NCBI RefSeq assembly: GCF_020885975.1
Contig: NZ_AP025183.1
Span: forward strand, 1,240,001-1,304,000
Length of the DNA stretch: 64,000 nt
Reading direction: 5' to 3'
From: Flavobacterium ammonificans
GTDB lineage: Bacteria > Bacteroidota > Bacteroidia > Flavobacteriales > Flavobacteriaceae
Both the position numbers and the translations under genes were made by a program. Position 1 is the first letter of the stretch, and the number at the start of each line of letters is the position of its first letter. Of this stretch, positions 7,127-15,553 are shown piece after piece. The notes beneath the pieces are model-generated. The model did not search any database. It had not been told where the DNA came from and saw nothing but the letters and a program-made list of their open reading frames with translations.

Positions 7127-8220
7127 TGGATTGGTTTTGAGAATAAATTGGTAAAATACGCATTCACTTGTGTAAAGATAAGTACAATTTCAACAATAGG
7201 GAACCACCATTTAATATCATTCTCTTTTAGTTTTCCAGCTGAAAATCCGACAACGATCCAAGCAATCAAATAGCGTCCCAAGAAAATACTTAAAACAATA
7301 ATCCATTCAAACTGAAATGCAAATAAAATAGCCGCCGTTATTATAAATAATAATTGTGAGCCATAAAATAATCCTAGTTTAAATTGATCAGCTGACTTAA
7401 AGTAGTCTGCGGTAGCAATTTGTCTTCTCTTTTGGTTGAAAAAAGCCGAAAAGGTAGTTTTTGGTTTAGAAACAGAAAAACTTTCAGGAGTAAAAGCAAT
7501 GGTTGTGTTTTTACCGTTAGCAGCTTGATTAATGAATAATTCATCGTCTCCTGTGCGAATTTGCATATGGTCGATAAAACCATTTACATTGAAAAATTCT
7601 TCTCTTTTGTACGCCATATTTCGACCTAGTCCCATATAAGGGAATCCTAATTTTGCCCAAGAAAAATATTGAATGGTGTTCAATACATTTTCAAAACGAA
7701 TAATTTTATTTAAGAATGAGTTAGCAATTTTTTCATATTTACCATAACCTAAAACAATCGTTTTTTGCATGGTGAATTGCGAACTCATAGCCGTAATCCA
7801 ATCTTTTGATGTTGGGTAACAATCGGCATCAGTAAAAAGAAGGTATTCCTTTTTAGCTGCTTTGATTCCTAATGTCAAGGCGTATTTTTTATTCCCCCAA
7901 AAGGCTTCGTTGTTCTCTACTTTTACTAATCGAACATTAGGATATTGTTTTTCAAATTGTTCGAAAATCTCCAATGTATTATCGCCTGATGCATCGTCTA
8001 TCAAAACGATTTCAAAATCAGGATAATTTTGTTCGGCTAAAAGCGGAATGTACTTCACTACATTTTCTTCTTCATTTTTAGCACATACAATTACCGAAAT
8101 AGGAATTCTTTTGGGTGTAATTTGTTGTGCTTTTGCAAAAGCAAATTGCCCAAAAACACCTAGATAGTATGCCAATTGAATTACGGCTAGTCCAATAAAA
8201 ATGTATAAAAGTATAAGCAT
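7117..8220 (-). CDS. Membrane glycosyltransferase, family 2
   Basis: The 367-residue protein has an N-terminal membrane helix (2-22) and a GT-A catalytic domain beginning PISVIVCAKNEEENV (40-54). It shows LIDDASGDNT for nucleotide binding, the DxD metal motif Asp131-Ala-Asp133, and a later GDDELFINQAA acidic segment. Two or three hydrophobic helices (about 280-350) follow. This is the arrangement of processive or polyisoprenyl-linked GT2 enzymes acting at the inner membrane on envelope polysaccharide or lipid; the donor and acceptor cannot be read from sequence. The ECF sigma gene overlaps its last 10 bases. Confidence 0.88.
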   Translation of the reverse strand: MLILLYIFIGLAVIQLAYYLGVFGQFAFAKAQQITPKRIPISVIVCAKNEEENVVKYIPLLAEQNYPDFEIVLIDDASGDNTLEIFEQFEKQYPNVRLVKVENNEAFWGNKKYALTLGIKAAKKEYLLFTDADCYPTSKDWITAMSSQFTMQKTIVLGYGKYEKIANSFLNKIIRFENVLNTIQYFSWAKLGFPYMGLGRNMAYKREEFFNVNGFIDHMQIRTGDDELFINQAANGKNTTIAFTPESFSVSKPKTTFSAFFNQKRRQIATADYFKSADQFKLGLFYGSQLLFIITAAILFAFQFEWIIVLSIFLGRYLIAWIVVGFSAGKLKENDIKWWFPIVEIVLIFTQVNAYFTNLFSKPIQWK

Positions 8221-8247
8221 GGGGAAATTGTCTTTTTAAATCGTGTG

Positions 8248-8255
8248 CAAATGTA
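8248..8255 (-). promoter_or_regulatory. -7 box for the glycosyltransferase-sigma pair
   Basis: The minus strand reads TACATTTG, a TAnnTTTG match 27 bases before the glycosyltransferase ATG at 8220. Confidence 0.55.
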
Positions 8256-8345
8256 GGAATACAAAAACGAATTTGAAATGAATAGGAGGCAATTTTTTAT
8301 GCCTTTCATTCATTTTAAATTACAAGATAAGAGGGAGTAATTGTA

Positions 8346-9359
8346 TTAAATCACATTTACTTCAGCCTCAATGCGAATTCCGAAAGTTTTAAAAACAGTT
8401 TCTTGAATATCTTTTGAAACGGCCAATATTTCTTGACCAGTAGCATTTCCATAATTCACCAAGACCAAAGCTTGATTTTTGTGTACTCCGGCATCGCCAA
8501 AACGTTTGCCTTTGAAACCTGCTTGTTCAATTAACCAACCTGCAGGAACTTTCACTTCGGTAGTAGAAACTTCAAAGTATTTCATTTCAGGAAATCGTTG
8601 GTGAATTTTCTCAAAATCTGATTTGGGTACAATAGGATTTTTAAAGAAACTGCCACTATTTCCTAATTCTTTAGGATCGGGTAATTTACTTTGACGAATT
8701 GCAATAACAGCATTACTTACGTCTTTCAGACTTGGATTTTGTATGTTGTTTTTCTCTAATTCGCCTAAAATATCACCATAGGAAGTGTTTATTTTATGAT
8801 TGCGTTTGGTTAATTTAAAAACTACTGAAGTGATGATGTATTGGTCTTTGACTTCGTTTTTGAAAATGCTTTCTCGGTAACCAAAACGACATTCCTCATT
8901 TTGAAACGTTCTTAGTTCTTGATTGGCTATTGAAATGGCTTGACAAGAAATAAAGTGATCTTTGATTTCGGCACCATAAGCGCCAATATTTTGCACTGGT
9001 GTAGTTCCTACATTACCCGGAATTAGGGACATATTTTCTAAGCCACCAAAATTTTGATCAATGGTCCAAAGTACAAATTCGTGCCAGTTTTCACCTGCCT
9101 GACTTTCTACCCATACAAAATCGTCATTTTCATCAATGATTTTTTTGCCCTTTAAATCAATATGAATCACCAAAGCATTTATATCTTGAGTGAGAAGCAT
9201 ATTGCTTCCACCACCTAAAATAAATTTTTTCTCCGTTGGATTTTCAACTAAAACAGTTTTCAATTCATCTAACGAATGTACCGCGATGAATTGCTTTGCT
9301 TTGGCTTCAATGCCAAAAGTATTGTAGTTTTTTAGAGAAAAATTAGAGTGTAGCGTCAT
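8346..9359 (-). CDS. murB: UDP-N-acetylenolpyruvoylglucosamine reductase
   Basis: MurB reduces UDP-GlcNAc-enolpyruvate to UDP-MurNAc in peptidoglycan synthesis, using FAD and NADPH. The 337 residues show the FAD-binding segment ILGGGSNMLL (47-56), PGNVGTTPVQNIGAYGAEI (114-132), FGYRES with Tyr161, and the proton donor Ser237 in LGNSGSFFKNP. The C-terminal segment AGFKGKRFGDAGVHKNQALVLVN matches type I (E. coli-like) enzymes. A TACTTTTG box lies in the 35-base gap upstream, so it probably has its own promoter although genes on both sides share its strand. Confidence 0.97.
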   Translation of the reverse strand: MTLHSNFSLKNYNTFGIEAKAKQFIAVHSLDELKTVLVENPTEKKFILGGGSNMLLTQDINALVIHIDLKGKKIIDENDDFVWVESQAGENWHEFVLWTIDQNFGGLENMSLIPGNVGTTPVQNIGAYGAEIKDHFISCQAISIANQELRTFQNEECRFGYRESIFKNEVKDQYIITSVVFKLTKRNHKINTSYGDILGELEKNNIQNPSLKDVSNAVIAIRQSKLPDPKELGNSGSFFKNPIVPKSDFEKIHQRFPEMKYFEVSTTEVKVPAGWLIEQAGFKGKRFGDAGVHKNQALVLVNYGNATGQEILAVSKDIQETVFKTFGIRIEAEVNVI

Positions 9360-9382
9360 AGAATAAAATGCTTTTTAAAGCT

Positions 9383-9390
9383 CAAAAGTA
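9383..9390 (-). promoter_or_regulatory. -7 box of the murB promoter
   Basis: The minus strand reads TACTTTTG (TAnnTTTG) 23 bases before the murB ATG, in the short gap after the DUF2461 gene. Confidence 0.5.
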
Positions 9391-9394
9391 AGAA

Positions 9395-10072
9395 TTAAAA
9401 TTCGTCGGTAGTTAGCGCTCGATTGATAAATTCGTTTAAAGGTCGTAAGGCAATTAATTTTTGAGACATATTTTGTACGAAATCTTTTTTCAAGACTTCG
9501 GAGAAATCAAAATGTTGAGTGCTTTCAAAACTTTTCAATTTTAAAAAATCAATAGCGGGATGGTCTTTTTCATAACCTCGAGGCGGATTTTTCAAAACAT
9601 TCGTTTCGTTTCGATCGAAATCTTTAAACTCTTTTTTGAAGTTTTTCTCTTGTAGGATGGCTTCCAAATCATCATAGAAAAAAGCAATTTCTTTTCGGAT
9701 TTTCTTCAAATCTTCGGCTTCAGGACAATACAATCCGCCAGCGATAAAGCTTTTATCTTTTTCAATATGAATGTAATAACCGGAACGGTTGTTTCCCTTA
9801 GCTCCGGATGACATCCAAACACTTAAGTGGGTTTTGTATGGCGTTTTGTCTTTTGAAAAACGAATATCACGATTGATTCTAAAAGTGCAATTTTTAATTT
9901 CAAGTAATTCTAACGACGGATCAAGTGGTTTCATCGCGTCCAAAAATGACCCAACGAGTTGGTGGTAATCTTTCTTAAAAAGCTCGTAACGCTTTTTGTT
10001 ATTCAAGAACCAATCCCGATTATTATTCGCTTTTAAATCAGCTAGAAATTGCAAACTGTCTTTAGTAATCAT
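9395..10072 (-). CDS. DUF2461 family protein
   Basis: The 225-residue protein matches the DUF2461/TIGR02453 family in pattern: an N-terminal FLADLKANNNRDWFLNNKKRYE, then TFRINRDIRFSKDKTPYKTHLSVWMSSGAKG, GYYIHIEKDKSFIAGGLY and a late PRGYEKDHPAIDFLKLKSF. No signal peptide or membrane segment is evident, so it is presumably cytoplasmic. The family is widespread, but its function is not established. It follows the rhodanese-thioredoxin gene by 8 bases on the same strand, suggesting cotranscription. Confidence 0.88.
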   Translation of the reverse strand: MITKDSLQFLADLKANNNRDWFLNNKKRYELFKKDYHQLVGSFLDAMKPLDPSLELLEIKNCTFRINRDIRFSKDKTPYKTHLSVWMSSGAKGNNRSGYYIHIEKDKSFIAGGLYCPEAEDLKKIRKEIAFFYDDLEAILQEKNFKKEFKDFDRNETNVLKNPPRGYEKDHPAIDFLKLKSFESTQHFDFSEVLKKDFVQNMSQKLIALRPLNEFINRALTTDEF

Positions 10073-10080
10073 ACTGTCGT

Positions 10081-10779
10081 TTATAATTGTTTTTTCAAAT
10101 CAGCTTCACTAATGTATCCAGAATGCTGCCATTTGATTTGTTTATTTTCGTACAATAAAAGTGTAGGTAATTCACTAATTTTCATTTCTGAAAGTAAACT
10201 TTTGTTTTTATCAGCATCCAAACGAATAATAACCACTTGATCTGCCATTTCTTTTTCCATTTTCAACAAATAAGGGGTCATTTTTTTGCAAGGCGCACAC
10301 CATTCGGCATAAAAATCTATTAATACTTTTTTGTCAGAGTTTAGTAAATCAGCATATTCTTTTTGAGAAATTCCAATTTTCTTTGAAGCAGGTTTTGATA
10401 ATCCAGCTGCTTCCCATTTTAAGAATCCACCTTCTAGTTGAACAATTTCCGTAAAACCAAGTTCGGATAATTTTTCTACAGCTTGCTGACTTCTTCCACC
10501 AATTTTACAGTATACATAAACGGGTTTTGATTTGTCTAAGCTGGTAGTTTTTGAAGTAAAATCAGAACCTAGCCAGTTGATGTTTTGAGCATTATCAATA
10601 TGATCAGCGGCAAATTCTTCTGGAGTTCTTACATCAAGTATTTGAGGATTTGTAGTAGTCTGGATCAATTTAGAAAAAGCCATCGCATCTACATTTTTAA
10701 TATTTTTTGAAGATTGTCCGTTACAAGAAACAATAACAAAAGATAATACAATCAATAAATAAGAGGTGAATGATTTCAT
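10081..10779 (-). CDS. Lipoprotein with fused rhodanese and thioredoxin domains
   Basis: The 232-residue protein starts with a lipoprotein signal peptide ending VLSFVIVSC, lipidated Cys19. A rhodanese domain follows (about 30-130), with LDVRTPEEFAADHI and the active loop CKIGGRS at Cys91. A thioredoxin domain occupies about 135-232, with active site WCAPC (Cys161, Cys164) and the cis-proline in ELPTLLLY (Pro205). Both active sites look intact. The fusion suggests a periplasm-facing enzyme that moves persulfide sulfur or oxidising equivalents from one domain to the other; this is inference. It has a TACTTTTG promoter box upstream and is followed by the DUF2461 gene. Confidence 0.93.
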   Translation of the reverse strand: MKSFTSYLLIVLSFVIVSCNGQSSKNIKNVDAMAFSKLIQTTTNPQILDVRTPEEFAADHIDNAQNINWLGSDFTSKTTSLDKSKPVYVYCKIGGRSQQAVEKLSELGFTEIVQLEGGFLKWEAAGLSKPASKKIGISQKEYADLLNSDKKVLIDFYAEWCAPCKKMTPYLLKMEKEMADQVVIIRLDADKNKSLLSEMKISELPTLLLYENKQIKWQHSGYISEADLKKQL

Positions 10780-10805
10780 TGTTTAATAGGGTATAAATTA
10801 GATTA

Positions 10806-10813
10806 CAAAAGTA
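10806..10813 (-). promoter_or_regulatory. -7 box for the rhodanese-thioredoxin gene
   Basis: The minus strand reads TACTTTTG (TAnnTTTG) 26 bases before the ATG at 10779. Confidence 0.5.
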
Positions 10814-10849
10814 CTGTTTTTTTAAATTGTATCTTTAATTCAACACCAT

Positions 10850-11929
10850 TTACAAACTAAAAATTTTATAAGATTGATGTGTTGATTTTACAATGGTTTC
10901 TGTTCGTTCTGAATGCGTATCAGAAATAAAAAGCTGTCCAAAAGTATCGCTATTGACCATTTCAACTATTTTGGCTACGCGACTTTCGTCCAATTTGTCA
11001 AAGATATCATCGAAAAGTAGTAATGGTTTTACGCCACTTTGTTTTTTTAAGAATTCAAACTGGGCTAATTTTAAAGCAATAAGAAATGATTTTTGTTGGC
11101 CTTGTGAACCAAATTTCTTTATAGGATACGAGTCGATTTCAAACGATAAATCGTCTTTGTGAATTCCGACACTAGTGTATTGTAAAGCTCTATCTTTGTT
11201 AATGTTCTCTTGTAAAAGTGTTTCCAAATCATTTTCGAATAAATGACTTTCATACACCAATTGAACGGTTTCTTGAGAATCAGTTATCGCTTGGTGGTGC
11301 TTATTAAAAATCGGGATAAATTCCTGAATAAACGATTTTCTTTTTTCAAAAAGCGACTGAGCAAATCCATTCAATTGTTCGTTGTAAATTGACAAGGTAT
11401 CCTTTTCGAAAACTTGATTTAAAGCAAAATACTTCAATAATGCATTTCGCTGACTGAGTACTTTTTGATACTGAATGAGTTGCTGTAAATAATGAGAATC
11501 CAGTTGCGAAATGACGCTATCCATAAATTTGCGACGCGTTTCGCTTCCTTCAATAATTAAATCTCTGTCGGCTGGCGAAATAATTACTAACGGAACAAAG
11601 CCAATATGGTCTGAAAATTTATCGTAAACTTTGCCGTTGCGTTTTAGGATTTTTTTTTGTCCTTTTTTTAGACTGCAAACAATTTGTTCGGCTCTATTTT
11701 CTTTTTCTAGCTCAGCATCGATTACAAAAAACTCTTCTCCGTGTTTGATATTCTGCACTGCAAGAGGGTTAAAATAACTCTTTCCATAGGATAAATGGTA
11801 AATTGCATCGAGTACATTGGTTTTACCAATTCCGTTTTTTCCCACAAAACAATTGATTTTGGAGTCAAACTCGAAATTAGCTTCAGCAAAGTTTTTATAA
11901 TTGAATAATGAAATCTTTTTTAAATACAT
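10850..11929 (-). CDS. recF: DNA replication/repair protein RecF
   Basis: RecF is an SMC-like ATPase that loads RecA at single-strand gaps together with RecO and RecR. From the chosen start [14 protein letters not shown] (359 residues) it has the Walker A GKNGIGKT (30-37), LSYGKSYF, the signature [17 protein letters not shown] and the Walker [16 protein letters not shown]. The frame is open 20 codons further upstream, but only the shorter start gives the standard RecF N-terminus. It is transcribed divergently from the TPR gene at 12069. The gene is not beside dnaA or dnaN in this window. Confidence 0.96.
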   Translation of the reverse strand: MYLKKISLFNYKNFAEANFEFDSKINCFVGKNGIGKTNVLDAIYHLSYGKSYFNPLAVQNIKHGEEFFVIDAELEKENRAEQIVCSLKKGQKKILKRNGKVYDKFSDHIGFVPLVIISPADRDLIIEGSETRRKFMDSVISQLDSHYLQQLIQYQKVLSQRNALLKYFALNQVFEKDTLSIYNEQLNGFAQSLFEKRKSFIQEFIPIFNKHHQAITDSQETVQLVYESHLFENDLETLLQENINKDRALQYTSVGIHKDDLSFEIDSYPIKKFGSQGQQKSFLIALKLAQFEFLKKQSGVKPLLLFDDIFDKLDESRVAKIVEMVNSDTFGQLFISDTHSERTETIVKSTHQSYKIFSL

Positions 11930-12038
11930 TTTGTCTCGCTGGAATGAAGAATAGCGTTTTATTAGCATCCTTTTACTAACTGTGCGCAAATTATTGAAAA
12001 ATATCCATAAAATGCCTTTTAGATTTGAATAAAAATTT

Positions 12039-12046
12039 TATTTTTG
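12039..12046 (+). promoter_or_regulatory. -7 box for the TPR membrane protein gene
   Basis: TATTTTTG matches TAnnTTTG, 22 bases before the ATG at 12069. No well-placed TTG is visible. Confidence 0.5.
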
Positions 12047-12068
12047 CCACTCACTAAATTAAATACAA

Positions 12069-12842
12069 ATGGCCACTTATAATAAGAGAGGATATAAAAC
12101 ACCTAAAGAAAAAGAAGTTAAAGAAGTTGTTGAAGATATTCAAGTAGACGAAAAAGACAGTACAACTGCTGGTGTTTTCTCTAAATTAGACGAAACTGCT
12201 TCTAAAACAGAAGATTTCGTTGCTAAAAATCAAAAAGTAATTATTGGTTTTGTTGCTGCAATAGCATTAGTAACTGTTGGGTATTTAGCATTTGAAAAAT
12301 TTATTGCAACACCTAAGGAAGAAGAAGCAGCTAATGAAATGTTTGTTGCACAACAAAATTTTCAAAAAGCTACTGATGGAGTTGCAAGCGACTCTTTGTA
12401 CAAATTATCATTGAATGGTTCTGAAGGTAAATTTGGTTTTATTAAAATTGCTGAAGAATACTCAGGAACTGATGCAGGTAACTTGGCTAACTATTATGCA
12501 GGTATTGCATACTTGAATACAGGTAAATATGCTGAAGCAATTGATTTTTTAAGCAAATTCGAATCTAAAGATATGATTTTAGGTGCTTTAGCAAAAGGAG
12601 CTATTGGAGATGCATACGCTCAAAAAAACCAACAAAAAGAAGCTTTAGAAAATTACATTAAAGCTGCTGAGTCTAGTAAAAATGATTTTACTACACCACG
12701 TTTTTTATTGAAAGCAGGAAAGACAGCTTTAGCTCTTGGAAACAAAGAAGAAGCGTTGAAATATTTCACTGAAATCAAAGATTTTTATGATGCAACTCCT
12801 GAAGCAGCTTCAGTTGATGTATTGATTGGATTGGCACAATAG
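12069..12842 (+). CDS. Single-pass membrane protein with TPR repeats
   Basis: The 257-residue protein has a charged cytoplasmic N-terminus, one membrane helix (about 57-75, VIIGFVAAIALVTVGYLAF) and a C-terminal solenoid. Tetratricopeptide-like repeats are recognisable, for example NLANYYAGIAYLNTGKYAEAI and ALAKGAIGDAYAQKNQQKEALENY. The layout resembles YfgM/TPR_21 ancillary proteins that sit beside the Sec translocon or assist periplasmic folding, but no specific partner can be named. It has its own promoter box and is followed by a strong long-stem terminator before ribH. Confidence 0.85.
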   Translation: MATYNKRGYKTPKEKEVKEVVEDIQVDEKDSTTAGVFSKLDETASKTEDFVAKNQKVIIGFVAAIALVTVGYLAFEKFIATPKEEEAANEMFVAQQNFQKATDGVASDSLYKLSLNGSEGKFGFIKIAEEYSGTDAGNLANYYAGIAYLNTGKYAEAIDFLSKFESKDMILGALAKGAIGDAYAQKNQQKEALENYIKAAESSKNDFTTPRFLLKAGKTALALGNKEEALKYFTEIKDFYDATPEAASVDVLIGLAQ

Positions 12843-12865
12843 TTAAACACTCCAATAAAGTAGTA

Positions 12866-12930
12866 GGTTAGCAATTATAATGCAATTAGATTGTATCTAA
12901 TTAGTTGTAATTTCTAACCTTTATTTTTAT
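12866..12930 (+). terminator. Long-stem terminator of the TPR gene
   Basis: GGTTAG and AATTATAA on the left, AATTAGAT/ATCTAATT at the tip (3-base loop), then TTGTAATT and CTAACC on the right build a stem of over 20 pairs with small internal loops (12866-12919). It is followed by a T-rich run. The ribH promoter region begins in this T-run. Confidence 0.7.
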
Positions 12931-12959
12931 CTTTAACAGTAAACTAATACGAACTGATT

Positions 12960-13532
12960 ATGGCTACCGAAAATAAAAATTTATCAGATTACGATAAAAA
13001 TAGTGTTCCTGATGCTCGCAATTTTCGTTTTGGAATTGTAGTGGCAGAATGGAATGAAACGATTACCGAAGGACTATATAATGGTGCTTTTACAGCGTTA
13101 TTAGAAAACCAAGTTCCTCCCCAACAGATTATTCGTTGGAACGTACCTGGAAGTTTTGAATTAGTATATGGTGCCAAGAAAATGCTGCAAACACAAAATG
13201 TAGATGCGGTGATTGCAATTGGTTGTGTCATTCAAGGACAAACAAAACATTTTGATTTTGTTTGCGAAGGGGTAACACAAGGAATTAAGGATTTGAATGT
13301 ACAAACCGATATTCCGGTTATTTTTTGTGTGCTAACAGATAATACTATGCAACAATCTATTGATAGAAGTGGTGGAATCCATGGCAATAAAGGAACTGAA
13401 GCGGCTATAGCAGCTATCAAAATGGCTTTTATCCGTCAACAAGCTTCTTTGTCTCATCAAATAGATAATCAACACTTATTAGGTGCTAGCGCATTGCAAA
13501 TCGAGAACAAACCCTTGCAAATAGAAGAATAG
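12960..13532 (+). CDS. ribH: 6,7-dimethyl-8-ribityllumazine synthase
   Basis: RibH condenses 5-amino-6-ribitylaminouracil with dihydroxybutanone phosphate in riboflavin synthesis. The 190-residue protein shows RFGIVVAEWNETITEGLYNGA (23-43) with the substrate-binding Trp, VPGSFELVYGAKKM (62-75), and GCVIQGQTKHFDFVCEGVTQGI with the catalytic His97. GNKGTEAAIAAIKMA follows. The C-terminus extends about 30 residues beyond the core fold with a low-complexity tail. Family enzymes assemble as pentamers or 60-mers. The gene stands alone between two terminators. Confidence 0.96.
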   Translation: MATENKNLSDYDKNSVPDARNFRFGIVVAEWNETITEGLYNGAFTALLENQVPPQQIIRWNVPGSFELVYGAKKMLQTQNVDAVIAIGCVIQGQTKHFDFVCEGVTQGIKDLNVQTDIPVIFCVLTDNTMQQSIDRSGGIHGNKGTEAAIAAIKMAFIRQQASLSHQIDNQHLLGASALQIENKPLQIEE

Positions 13533-13551
13533 TTAAAAGTAAAATACTCTA

Positions 13552-13597
13552 ACAAACCTATACTACAAGTAAATAGTATAGGTTTGTCTATTTTTTG
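13552..13597 (+). terminator. Intrinsic terminator of ribH
   Basis: ACAAACCTATACT (13552-13564) pairs perfectly with AGTATAGGTTTGT (13575-13587), a 13-bp stem with a 10-base loop. CTATTTTTTG follows. Confidence 0.85.
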
Positions 13598-13633
13598 TAA
13601 TTACGGATGTTTTAAAACCAAGTATAAATTCCC

Positions 13634-13641
13634 TAAATTTG
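13634..13641 (+). promoter_or_regulatory. -7 box for mutL
   Basis: TAAATTTG matches TAnnTTTG. It lies 49 bases before the mutL ATG at 13691, implying a leader of roughly 45 bases. Confidence 0.5.
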
Positions 13642-13690
13642 TACTTTATGGTGCAACCACAAACAACCCCCAACAATTAAAACCTTTTTG

Positions 13691-15553
13691 ATGTCGAGTA
13701 TTATTCAATTGCTTCCTGATCATGTTGCCAATCAAATTGCCGCTGGTGAAGTGGTGCAACGGCCTGCATCTGTAGTAAAGGAATTGCTTGAAAATGCAGT
13801 TGATGCGAAAGCAACAGACATTAAGTTAATCATTAAAGATGCTGGAAAATCATTGATACAAGTGATTGATAATGGTGTGGGTATGAGTGTAACTGATGCG
13901 CGTTTGTGTTTTGAACGACATGCTACTTCTAAAATTCGCCAGGCGGAAGATTTATTTTCATTGCATACCAAAGGATTTCGTGGAGAAGCCTTGGCTTCCA
14001 TTGCGGCGATTGCTCATGTGGAGATGAAGACCAAGCAAGACCAGGAAGAATTAGGAACACATCTCATTATTGAGGGGAGTAAATTTGTTTCTCAAGAAGT
14101 AGCGGTTTTGCCTAAAGGAACTTCGTTTGCAGTTAAAAATTTATTTTATAATATTCCAGCTCGACGCAATTTCTTAAAATCGGATATTGTGGAATACCGT
14201 CATGTTATTGACGAATTTCAACGAGTGGCATTGGCACATCCCAACATTCATTTTACGTTTTACCACAATGGAAGTGAAATGTTCAATTTGCCTCAGTTAA
14301 ATTTTAGACAGCGAATTGTTGGTATTTTTTCGGGTAAAACCAATGAGAAATTAGTTCCGGTTCAAGAAGAAACAGAGATTGTCCAAATTCAAGGATTTGT
14401 GAGCAAACCTGAATTTGCCAAAAAAAATAGGGGAGAGCAATTCTTCTTTGTGAACGACAGATATATTAAAAGCGGGTATTTGCACCATGCTGTAATGGCG
14501 GCTTATGACGGAATTTTAAAAGACGGTGCGCAGCCGAGTTATTTTTTATATTTAACCGTTCCACCGCATTCCATAGATATCAACATTCATCCAACGAAGA
14601 CTGAGATCAAGTTTGATGATGAACAAGCCTTATATGCTATTTTAAGAGCCGCTATCAAACACAGTTTAGGACAATTTAATGTTGCTCCTGTGTTGGATTT
14701 TGATCGCGATGCTAACTTAGATACACCCTACCATTATAAAGATTTGGAAGGAGCTATGCCAACGGTTCAAGTTGATGCTAATTTTAATCCTTTTTCAGAA
14801 GTGCAACCTACAAAATCCTATTCAGGTTCTGGAGGGAGTTATAAAAAAACAGAAATTGCTTCGAGTTGGGAAGGCTTGTATGTGGGATTGAAGCAAGAAA
14901 CCGAAACGTTTTCAGCCTCTAGTAATTTTAATTTTGAACAAGAAGAAGTAACAGCTTCATTATTTGATTTAGAAGATGCGGAGACCACCATTCACAGAAC
15001 CTATCAAATTCATAAAAAATACATCGTTTCTCCAATTAAATCAGGGATGGTGATTGTAGATCAGCAACGCGCACATCAACGAGTGTTGTACGAACAATTT
15101 TTGGTTAATATGACCGTAAAGCAAGCTTCTAGTCAGCAATTGTTGTTTCCGTTGAATTTGTATTTTTCAAAGAATGAGATGGAATTGATTGCCGAATTGC
15201 AGTTGTCTTTAATGAATACCGGATTTGTATTTGAGGCAACTAAAGAAGATCATGTAGTTATTTCGGGTATTCCAGTGAATATTACCGAAAGCGAAGTTTC
15301 CTTGGTTTTAGAACAATTGCTAAGTGATTTGCAGGACGGAATTCCAGAAAGTAGTTTCAGTCAAAACGATACGATTGCCAAATCAATGGCAAAAAGTTTG
15401 GCGGTTAAAACAGGAAGTTATTTGACCGAAAAAGAACAAGAAAACTTGGTCAACGGATTGTTTGCTTGTAAGGAACCCAATGTTTCCCCTTTTCAAAAAC
15501 CTACTTTCATCACGATGCGTGTAGAAGATATAGATAAAAAATTTGCCCTATGA
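13691..15553 (+). CDS. mutL: DNA mismatch repair protein MutL
   Basis: MutL couples mismatch recognition by MutS to strand removal. The 620-residue protein has the GHL ATPase motifs ELLENAVDA (catalytic Glu34), DNGVGM (60-65) and GFRGEALASIAAI (95-107). HPTKTEIKF closes the N-terminal domain, a linker spans about 340-430, and a C-terminal dimerisation domain follows. The endonuclease motif of Dam-independent MutLs, DQHAxxExxxxE, appears as DQQRAHQRVLYE (457-468), with the second His/Ala and the first Glu lost, so nicking activity is doubtful. The ATG at 13691 is used rather than the in-frame TTG just before it. The stop overlaps the start of the next gene by 4 bases (ATGA). Confidence 0.96.
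   Translation: MSSIIQLLPDHVANQIAAGEVVQRPASVVKELLENAVDAKATDIKLIIKDAGKSLIQVIDNGVGMSVTDARLCFERHATSKIRQAEDLFSLHTKGFRGEALASIAAIAHVEMKTKQDQEELGTHLIIEGSKFVSQEVAVLPKGTSFAVKNLFYNIPARRNFLKSDIVEYRHVIDEFQRVALAHPNIHFTFYHNGSEMFNLPQLNFRQRIVGIFSGKTNEKLVPVQEETEIVQIQGFVSKPEFAKKNRGEQFFFVNDRYIKSGYLHHAVMAAYDGILKDGAQPSYFLYLTVPPHSIDINIHPTKTEIKFDDEQALYAILRAAIKHSLGQFNVAPVLDFDRDANLDTPYHYKDLEGAMPTVQVDANFNPFSEVQPTKSYSGSGGSYKKTEIASSWEGLYVGLKQETETFSASSNFNFEQEEVTASLFDLEDAETTIHRTYQIHKKYIVSPIKSGMVIVDQQRAHQRVLYEQFLVNMTVKQASSQQLLFPLNLYFSKNEMELIAELQLSLMNTGFVFEATKEDHVVISGIPVNITESEVSLVLEQLLSDLQDGIPESSFSQNDTIAKSMAKSLAVKTGSYLTEKEQENLVNGLFACKEPNVSPFQKPTFITMRVEDIDKKFAL

Noticed and set aside
8284..8304. Terminator behind murB
   Set aside because: AGGCA and TGCCT leave a stem of only five pairs with a T-rich loop and no following T-run on the minus strand; too weak to call.
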